Notes under the pieces: model-generated
What the model saw: the letters and a program-made list of their open reading frames with translations, nothing else
Told to the model about the DNA's origin: nothing
The model's database searches: none
From: Cellvibrionales bacterium
Lineage (GTDB): Bacteria > Pseudomonadota > Gammaproteobacteria > Pseudomonadales > UBA7434
Direction of reading: 5' to 3'
Assembly: GCA_018668095.1 (NCBI GenBank)
Contig: JABIQF010000223.1
Location: forward strand, 1-7,070
DNA length: 7,070 bases
Shown: in pieces, positions 1 through 4,758 of the stretch
Layout of the letters: each line of letters begins with the position of its first letter
Numbering within the stretch: position 1 is the first letter of the stretch
Translations under genes and position numbers: made by a program

Positions 1-784
1 CTTGTTGACTATCGAGGTCTAACACTTGCTCACGACCATCAGGCAGAAGGATGACGGCGTGCAACATAACATCGGGAGTTCGTAGGCGTTTATCATCAGC
101 AACGACGGTTAGCGTAAACTCGCCCTCTGAATCATTGGCGGCTAGCTCTATACGAAAAGGTTCTCGTACTGTAAATTTCAGCGTTTTTTCACGTTTAAAC
201 GTTTTACCATCAACTTCTACAGTGAGCGCGTAATCACCAGAGTTACGTAACATATCTAACTCTCGGCTATAAACACCTACACTATCGCTTTCATCGCCAC
301 CATCACGTACTAATGTCTGCCGCCAAAACGGTGTGTTAGATCGAGACATAGATCGTGACATAGATCGAAACATACTGGCATCAACAGTAAACAAATCTAA
401 AAATTCATCGCGACTCACTACTTCACCACCTTCTAATATACTGGCTATAAGTGTGGCTGTTTCACCGTGATAAAGATTGTTTGCAATAGGCGCAATCGCA
501 AGCGTTAAATCGCTCACAATCGTCACTCGATTCTCAGGGTCTATATCGGCATTAATTGTCCACTCACCCTCTTCTGGCTGCTGAATGGTAATCAAATCGT
601 AGGCGTCACTGGCAAACCAACGTAAACTCGCGCCCTCAAAATCGGCATTAAACACTTGCCCACTAGGACTTATGATTTGTATAAGCTCGCTGTCCGGTTG
701 CCTAAAAACTAGAGCGGTAAACTCTTCTACGCTTGAATCAATTAAAAAGCGGTTATCCTTTAATGGCGCACGATCACTAGGTGA
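1..784 (-). pseudogene. Downstream part of the VWA protein gene, cut off by an in-frame TAA and by the window edge
   Basis: Reading on from the TAA at 785-787 in the same frame gives 261 consecutive open codons to the window edge. The first residues after the stop are SPSDRAPLKDNRF, then a stretch containing SSVEEFTALVFRQ. The rest is strand-rich and soluble-looking, for example GEWTINADIDPENRV and GDYALTVEVDGKTF, as expected of Ig-like beta-sandwich domains following a VWA domain. This suggests one original gene extending well beyond 785. The first in-frame ATG after the stop is about 140 codons downstream with no clear ribosome binding site, so independent translation is unlikely. I infer either a recent nonsense mutation, a sequencing error, or readthrough. 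The true 3' end lies outside the window. The residues around 339-374 are a small repeat-derived insertion. Confidence 0.7.
339..374 (-). repeat. Three 12-bp tandem repeats encoding Met-Ser/Phe-Arg-Ser
   Basis: On the plus strand the copies are gatcgagacata (339-350), gatcgtgacata (351-362) and gatcgaaacata (363-374). The unit is a multiple of three, so on the minus strand it adds four residues per copy, giving SMFRSMSRSMSRS inside the downstream part of the VWA gene. It looks like an in-frame slippage expansion in a loop between beta strands. Confidence 0.85.
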
Positions 785-787
785 TTA
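785..787 (-). other. In-frame TAA separating two same-frame coding stretches
   Basis: The codons run GAT CAG TAA TCA CCT AGT GAT, with no frame change on either side. A single-base change would restore sense: TCA, CAA, GAA and AAA are each one substitution from TAA. The serine codon TCA immediately downstream makes an ancestral TCA plausible, but this is only a guess. Confidence 0.8.
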
Positions 788-1492
788 CTGATCAAATGCG
801 CGTAAAAAAATACGATTCAAATCTTCAGCATCTTCTGCCACCGCAAAAATACCGTCAGTTTCTATCGCTAAACGTTCAAGTAATTCCACATCAGCATTGG
901 TCGATAAAGCGACGGCATGAATCGTAATACCTGCCGCTTGATATTGAGGTAATAACACTTCGAGTATTCGTTGACGTTCTTGATCATTCACTGAGGGTTC
1001 TTTATCAATGTCCACCACGCCGTCGGTGAGTAATATCACTGAGGTATTAAATTTTTGCGGATCAGAATATTTTTTTTGACCACCATCATAAATGGCTTTC
1101 TCTAATGCAAAACCAATATTGGTATGCAGCGCTACCGAATTAATTAATCGAGACTTACTAGAGGATTGATTACGCCAGCCTGACGATACGGTGTCATGCG
1201 GTATTAGCATATTGACGTATTTACCAAAGGTCCACACACCAGCACGGCTATCAGTGGGAAATAACTGCACTAATAAATCTAAAGCGGGACGGCGTAAATT
1301 ACGAGGGTCGTTTTGCTTCATGCTTCCAGACACATCAATCAACACGCGGATATCAGCATTAGGCTCTACTATCACTGCAGCTTGCGCAAAGGCATAAGGC
1401 GCTGCTAACGTTGCAGCAATCATCGCAAGCGCTAAATAAGCGGCAGTAAAATATGAAAAAAACAAAGAAAGTATTCGAGAGGAAATTGTCAT
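785..1492 (-). CDS. Exported von Willebrand factor type A domain protein, N-terminal part (235 aa up to a TAA)
   Basis: I chose the ATG at 1492 because it puts a signal peptide at the N-terminus: a hydrophobic core at about residues 9-30, then APYAFAQA with likely cleavage near residues 36-38. The frame stays open upstream to a TTG at 1564, but that start would place 24 polar residues before the signal. The VWA domain follows at about residues 46-230. It has the metal-binding MIDAS set: DVSGSM (D53, S55, S57), a threonine in HTNIGFAL (T124) and LLTDGVVD (D157). VWA domains usually bind protein partners through a divalent metal. The protein resembles gammaproteobacterial VWA proteins of the family I remember as TIGR03503, which are considerably longer; the name is from memory. 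The frame ends at TAA straight after AFDQ but remains open beyond it, so this is probably the front of an interrupted gene. It has its own candidate promoter near 1693-1720. Function unknown; an envelope location is inferred. Confidence 0.75.
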   Translation of the reverse strand: MTISSRILSLFFSYFTAAYLALAMIAATLAAPYAFAQAAVIVEPNADIRVLIDVSGSMKQNDPRNLRRPALDLLVQLFPTDSRAGVWTFGKYVNMLIPHDTVSSGWRNQSSSKSRLINSVALHTNIGFALEKAIYDGGQKKYSDPQKFNTSVILLTDGVVDIDKEPSVNDQERQRILEVLLPQYQAAGITIHAVALSTNADVELLERLAIETDGIFAVAEDAEDLNRIFLRAFDQ

Positions 1493-1564
1493 GAGTCGTT
1501 TCTCGCTATGCCGTCTGGATACATGCGTACTGAACGTCAAGTAAAAACATTTAGCAAAAAACAA

Positions 1565-1777
1565 GCTTTGCCAAACATGATAAGCGTCAGCACCTGTATT
1601 GAATCACCCTCTACATCTGCGCTTAAACGAGCACGTTAAAGGAGCGCTACAACCCTGTATGGCAGCAATAGAAAAACGATGAATTACAATTAGTTATAGC
1701 AGTGATTAACACTATTTCAAGCGCTTAGGATGGGACTTTTACCAGAAGCTGAATCGGTTATGAATCCAGCCATTTAC
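1565..1777. other. Spacer between the VWA gene and the membrane protein gene
   Basis: This noncoding spacer contains the candidate promoter at 1693-1720. I see no convincing small gene and no hairpin followed by a T-run. The only other dyads are short, such as the palindrome AAGCGCTT near 1719-1726. With the 11-bp repeats on its right, it separates the VWA gene from the upstream cluster. Confidence 0.6.
1693..1720 (-). promoter_or_regulatory. Candidate sigma-70 promoter for the VWA gene, with a dyad in the spacer
   Basis: On the minus strand there is TTGAAA (1720-1715), a 16-nt spacer, then TATAAC (1698-1693). Transcription would begin near 1686 and leave a leader of about 190 nt before the ATG at 1492. 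The spacer holds an imperfect 13-bp dyad, AGTGATTAACACT (1701-1713), with one mismatched pair. A dyad in that position could be a repressor site. The call rests on sequence match only. Confidence 0.45.
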
Positions 1778-1821
1778 TCAACGTCTACTTAACTTCTACT
1801 CAACGTCTATTCAACGTCTAC
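1778..1821 (-). repeat. Four 11-bp tandem repeats starting at the 3' end of the membrane protein gene
   Basis: On the minus strand the units in order are GTAGACGTTGA (1821-1811), ATAGACGTTGA (1810-1800), GTAGAAGTTAA (1799-1789) and GTAGACGTTGA (1788-1778). The first unit contains the last two arginine codons and the TGA stop of the membrane protein gene; the other three lie beyond it. Every unit ends in a stop triplet, and the 11-nt period places these stops in all three frames. Confidence 0.9.
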
Positions 1822-2134
1822 GAAGAATAGAAATCAGCAATATAATCGCATAGGCAATCACTAATAAGGCCAGTATTGGCAAAACAGCGGCCTCTGCGGT
1901 TTCAGCATTGCCTAGTGCAAACTCAAACATACCGACCAACCAAGCGGGCGCCATAGATTGCGTATCAGGAACAGCTACTGGCGTCGCTAAAACAATAAAC
2001 AACGTGCTCATTAATAATAAAAGCGGTATGAATGTAACGAATAAACGTAAAACACGCCAGAAAATAGCGAGAACCGCCACTGACGTAGCCGCGTATAACA
2101 GCCAGATATTAAGTGCGCCACTAAACTCCGACAT
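1811..2134 (-). CDS. Small membrane protein with three predicted helices, function unknown (107 aa)
   Basis: I do not recognise the family. Hydrophobic segments lie at about residues 9-26, 30-54 and 82-104, and the protein ends in RRR, which would favour a cytoplasmic C-terminus by the positive-inside rule. A loop at about residues 55-81 holds PDTQSMAPAWLVG. There is no signal peptide cleavage site and no catalytic motif, so it is probably an inner-membrane protein. The start is well supported: AAGGAG at 2146-2141 lies 6 nt before the ATG, the best ribosome binding site in the window. It begins 48 nt after the ycgN stop, so it may share that transcript or be transcribed on its own. The gene's last codons belong to an 11-bp tandem repeat, so the arginine tail could be repeat-derived. 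A link to the VWA gene downstream is inferred only from position. Confidence 0.75.
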   Translation of the reverse strand: MSEFSGALNIWLLYAATSVAVLAIFWRVLRLFVTFIPLLLLMSTLFIVLATPVAVPDTQSMAPAWLVGMFEFALGNAETAEAAVLPILALLVIAYAIILLISILRRR

Positions 2135-2168
2135 AAGCTACTCCTTAACCATTACATTAATAGACACA

Positions 2169-2182
2169 TTTAATGAATTAAA
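2169..2182. repeat. AT-rich dyad directly after the ycgN stop
   Basis: TTTAAT-GA-ATTAAA has perfect 6-bp arms around a 2-bp centre and touches the ycgN stop codon at 2183-2185. It has no GC stem and no T-run beyond it, so it is not a convincing terminator. It could be a protein-binding site between ycgN and the membrane protein gene. Confidence 0.4.
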
Positions 2183-2617
2183 CTAAACACTAACCCAAGT
2201 AATAATATGCTCATCAAGACCGTCAGGATGAACGTACTCTTCACTCAACACTCGACCTGATACCGACTCTCCGGCTGCTACAGTTGAATTAATATCGCCA
2301 GTAAGCAATGGATGCCAGTGCGGCAAATCACGACCTTGTGCAACTAGGCGATAAGCACAGCTATCGGGAAGCCATAGCGCACTGCGCGCCATTGCAGGCG
2401 TTACCTGAATACAATTAGGTACCAAGCCATGACGTTTATCATAGTCTGTGCAACGGCAGTTTTCGCTGTCGAGTAAACGGCAGGCAACACGCGTAAAAAC
2501 TACAGCCTCGGTATCTTCATCTTCTAATTTATTGAGACAACACTTTGCACAACCGTCACAAAGCTGCTCCCATTCTGACGAGGAAAAGTCTTCTAACTCA
2601 CGCCCCTGCCAAAACAT
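2183..2617 (-). CDS. ycgN: YcgN, UPF0260 cysteine-cluster protein (144 aa)
   Basis: The protein matches the YcgN/UPF0260 family, related to the YkgJ-type putative metal-chelating cysteine-cluster proteins. Nine cysteines are visible, at positions 20, 23, 26, 27, 46, 54, 56, 69 and 87. The N-terminal CDGCAKCC (20-27) is the family signature, and the ENCRC and PNC motifs add further candidate ligands. It opens with FWQGRELEDFSSSEWEQLCDG, which fits full-length members. Length is normal for the family. No signal peptide or membrane segment is present, so it should be cytosolic. Metal binding (zinc or an iron-sulphur cluster) is inferred from the cysteines; the role is unknown. The ATG lies 3 nt after the ycgL stop (TAG TTT ATG) with only a weak ribosome binding site, so translation is probably coupled to ycgL. 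Confidence 0.9.
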   Translation of the reverse strand: MFWQGRELEDFSSSEWEQLCDGCAKCCLNKLEDEDTEAVVFTRVACRLLDSENCRCTDYDKRHGLVPNCIQVTPAMARSALWLPDSCAYRLVAQGRDLPHWHPLLTGDINSTVAAGESVSGRVLSEEYVHPDGLDEHIITWVSV

Positions 2618-2620
2618 AAA

Positions 2621-2971
2621 CTAGCTTAGCTTTTGCTTAGCGGAAGGATTAGCCACCAATGCAGCCAACGATGCTTCAAAAGAAGCCGCATGGCCTGGAG
2701 GCATTTGCAAATAAAAACCATCATCACGTAAGGCCGTAATCACGGCTTCTACATCGGCATTAGCCAACTTACGGCTTGGCTCTAATAACATAGACATGGC
2801 TTCTGTGAGTTCGCCGAGCTTTGATAACAGCAAACCCGGTACTGGCTCAAGACCTTGATCCAAAGTGGTATAAAGATAAGCGCCTTGCTGACGCTCACTT
2901 CGATAAATCTTGCACAGCACTTTTCCATCTAAATCGCTCGAGTCGCTTTGATCATTACTCTCTTGACTCAT
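2621..2971 (-). CDS. ycgL: YcgL domain protein (116 aa)
   Basis: This belongs to the YcgL family of small gammaproteobacterial proteins. The core begins at about residue 17 with LCKIYRSERQQGAYLY, continues with SRKLANADVEAVITALRDDG at about 67-86, and then FYLQMPPG, each close to the E. coli protein. The first 15 residues (SQESNDQSDSSDLDG) are an acidic, probably disordered extension. I chose the ATG at 2971, which overlaps the rnd stop as ATGA and implies coupled translation. The frame is open for 23 more codons inside rnd, but that extension has no family match. No membrane segment is seen, so it should be cytosolic; function is unknown. The last codons include the direct repeat GCTAAGC-AAAA-GCTAAGC just before the TAG stop. 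Confidence 0.9.
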   Translation of the reverse strand: MSQESNDQSDSSDLDGKVLCKIYRSERQQGAYLYTTLDQGLEPVPGLLLSKLGELTEAMSMLLEPSRKLANADVEAVITALRDDGFYLQMPPGHAASFEASLAALVANPSAKQKLS

Positions 2972-4101
2972 GACTTTGAAGGCGCCTGATATATCGACAC
3001 AATCGGATCTAATACCGGCGTTAAAATACGCGCTCGCCAACCTTGACCTAACAACTGCGATGTAGATTCAGTGGCAAATAAATAAGCCTCTAAATCACGA
3101 CGACGACCAAGTAAGGCTTCAGGAATTTTTAAGTTTTTAGCCGCGCTATCAACCGCCTGCTTCATAGACTTAAGTGCCGTTCTTGCCTCAAGGTTACCCG
3201 TTGGTAGCATCGCAGGTGGATAATCTTCGCTATCAACAGCTTCGGCAGCTGCAATGGCTTCAAGAATAGCGTCGCCGTGATTTCGCACAGTCGCAAAACG
3301 TATTTCTGAAATTTCACTAAGAGCCGGCTTATTATCTGGACGCTGACGAGACAGCTCTAACAATATTGCATCAGTCACCACACGACTGCGAGGCACGTCT
3401 TCTGCTCGCGCTACTTCTTCACGCCAAGCACATAATGAACGCAAGCTATTTAACGACTGTGCATCTAAGCGCCATGCCGCTTTAATTTTTAAATAGTACT
3501 GATCAAAAGGAATAGGTTGCTCAGCACGAGAGATTAACCCTTCACACTCTTCAGTCATCCAAGGTTCACGACCTAAAACATTTAACTGCTCAACTAAATG
3601 ATCATGGACATCTAACAACCACAGAACATCATCTGCTGCATAAGCTAACTGCTTATCGGTTAACGGACGCTGCAACCAATCTGATCGCGTTTCAGCTTTA
3701 TCCAATTGTTTATCAAGTATGGATTCAACTAAGCGTTGATAACTCATCGAAAAATCCATACCAACAATACTGGCTGCGATTTGAGTATCCATTAAAGGCT
3801 TAGGATAGCACCCGAGCATGTGCGCAAAAACGTCCATATCTTCACTGCAACTGTGCATCACTTTCACGGTTGTCGGTGAATTAAAGAGGTTTTTTAAAGG
3901 CGCTAAGTCAGTAATTTTCAGCGGATCAACTAAATAGATTTGTCGTCTATCATAAATTTGCAGTAGCGCTGGTTTAGGGTAAAAAGTATCGGTGCGTATA
4001 AACTCAGTATCTAAAGCAATAACGGGCTGCTCAAGACAAGCTGTAACCATTTCGGCTAAAGCGCTATCGCTATCAATAAAAATAAAATCAGTGTTATTCA
4101 A
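2968..4101 (-). CDS. rnd: Ribonuclease D (377 aa, TTG start)
   Basis: RNase D is a 3'-to-5' exoribonuclease that trims tRNA precursors and other small RNAs. Order: a DEDD-type exonuclease domain at about residues 3-175, an HRDC domain at about 210-290, and a second HRDC-like C-terminal region. The four metal-binding acids are visible: D31 and E33 in ALDTEF, D88 in HSCSEDMD, and D158 in the YAADD motif with Y154, which places it in the DEDDy subgroup. Length is close to the E. coli enzyme (375 aa). The start is TTG at 4101, 8 nt after AGGTAG; E. coli rnd is also known for a UUG start. The first candidate ATG is codon 18, which would remove the first strand of the exonuclease fold. The gene overlaps recR by 8 nt and ycgL by 4 nt, so the three are probably co-translated. 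Confidence 0.95.
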   Translation of the reverse strand: MNNTDFIFIDSDSALAEMVTACLEQPVIALDTEFIRTDTFYPKPALLQIYDRRQIYLVDPLKITDLAPLKNLFNSPTTVKVMHSCSEDMDVFAHMLGCYPKPLMDTQIAASIVGMDFSMSYQRLVESILDKQLDKAETRSDWLQRPLTDKQLAYAADDVLWLLDVHDHLVEQLNVLGREPWMTEECEGLISRAEQPIPFDQYYLKIKAAWRLDAQSLNSLRSLCAWREEVARAEDVPRSRVVTDAILLELSRQRPDNKPALSEISEIRFATVRNHGDAILEAIAAAEAVDSEDYPPAMLPTGNLEARTALKSMKQAVDSAAKNLKIPEALLGRRRDLEAYLFATESTSQLLGQGWRARILTPVLDPIVSIYQAPSKS

Positions 4102-4693
4102 AATTTAATCTACCTGTTAATGCGCGTGCAATCGTACCACCGTCAACAAACTCTAACTCACCACCCAACGGTACACCATGCGCAATACGACTAACGACAA
4201 TATCCTGTTTCGCTAGCTGATTAGCTATATAAAATGCCGTCGCTTCTCCTTCGACGGTTGTACTTGTTGCTAAAATAACTTCTCTAACTGGCTCATCCGC
4301 AATACGGTTTAGCAAGTCTGTAATACCGATGTCGTCAGGACCCACACCATCTATCGGTGATAAATGCCCTAACAAAACAAAATAACGCCCTTTGAATTCT
4401 GCGCTTTGCTCAATCGCAAAAACGTCCGTTGGATTCTCTACAATACATAAAATAGAATCATCACGACGAGTCGACAAACAAATACTGCATGTCGTATCTT
4501 CTGTCAGTATTCGACAACGACTACAACGCCCTACTCGCTCTACGGCCTCTGCCAATACTTGTGACAGCTTCATGCCAGCCGCACGTTGTTTTTCGAGCAT
4601 ATGCAGCGCCATTCGCTGAGCCGACTTAGGACCCACGCCCGGCAAACTGCAAAAAGAATCTATTAACTGCTGTATTAAAGGACTATGTGACAA
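4094..4693 (-). CDS. recR: Recombination mediator protein RecR (199 aa, TTG start)
   Basis: RecR works with RecF and RecO to load RecA onto SSB-coated single-stranded DNA in gap repair. Order: a helix-hairpin-helix at about residues 8-35 (LPGVGPKSAQRMA), a four-cysteine zinc finger (C57, C60, C69, C72), then a Toprim domain from about 79 to 175 with E86 in VENPTD and ATSTTVEGEATAFYIA. The C-terminal RIAHGVPLGGELEFVDGGT is the standard family ending. Length is close to the E. coli protein (201 aa). The TTG at 4693 is the right start because the family begins M-x-x-SPL; AGG at 4704-4702 lies 8 nt before it. It follows dnaX, separated only by a tandem repeat array, and overlaps rnd. The usual neighbour ybaB is missing. 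TTG starts here and in rnd suggest modest translation. Confidence 0.96.
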   Translation of the reverse strand: MSHSPLIQQLIDSFCSLPGVGPKSAQRMALHMLEKQRAAGMKLSQVLAEAVERVGRCSRCRILTEDTTCSICLSTRRDDSILCIVENPTDVFAIEQSAEFKGRYFVLLGHLSPIDGVGPDDIGITDLLNRIADEPVREVILATSTTVEGEATAFYIANQLAKQDIVVSRIAHGVPLGGELEFVDGGTIARALTGRLNFE

Positions 4694-4702
4694 TATTCAA
4701 AC

Positions 4703-4758
4703 CTATTCATTTAAGACTATTCATTTAAAACTATGCTTTTAAAACTATACTTTTAAAA
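4703..4758 (-). repeat. Four 14-bp tandem repeats filling the dnaX-recR gap
   Basis: On the plus strand the units are ctattcatttaaga (4703-4716), ctattcatttaaaa (4717-4730), ctatgcttttaaaa (4731-4744) and ctatacttttaaaa (4745-4758), followed by cta, the complement of the dnaX TAG stop. On the minus strand TAG therefore recurs every 14 nt, five times, in all three frames. The array runs from the dnaX stop to the recR ribosome binding site, whose AGG uses the last TAG of the array. Divergence increases gradually along the array. Confidence 0.9.

Noticed and set aside
51..233. Plus-strand 60-codon frame
   Set aside because: It is antisense to the downstream part of the VWA gene, has no recognisable protein features and looks like a chance opening.
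1493..1564. TTG-initiated extension of the VWA gene
   Set aside because: It would put 24 polar residues before an otherwise well-formed signal peptide; the ATG at 1492 is better.
1908..2186. Plus-strand frame of 92 codons
   Set aside because: It is antisense to the membrane protein gene, which has a strong ribosome binding site and coherent membrane segments.
2972..3040. Longer N-terminus for ycgL inside rnd
   Set aside because: The extra 23 residues do not match the family, and the ATGA overlap with the rnd stop gives a natural start at 2971.
4703..4758. CRISPR-like array
   Set aside because: The 14-bp units are directly adjacent with no spacers, and no cas genes are present, so these are simple tandem repeats.
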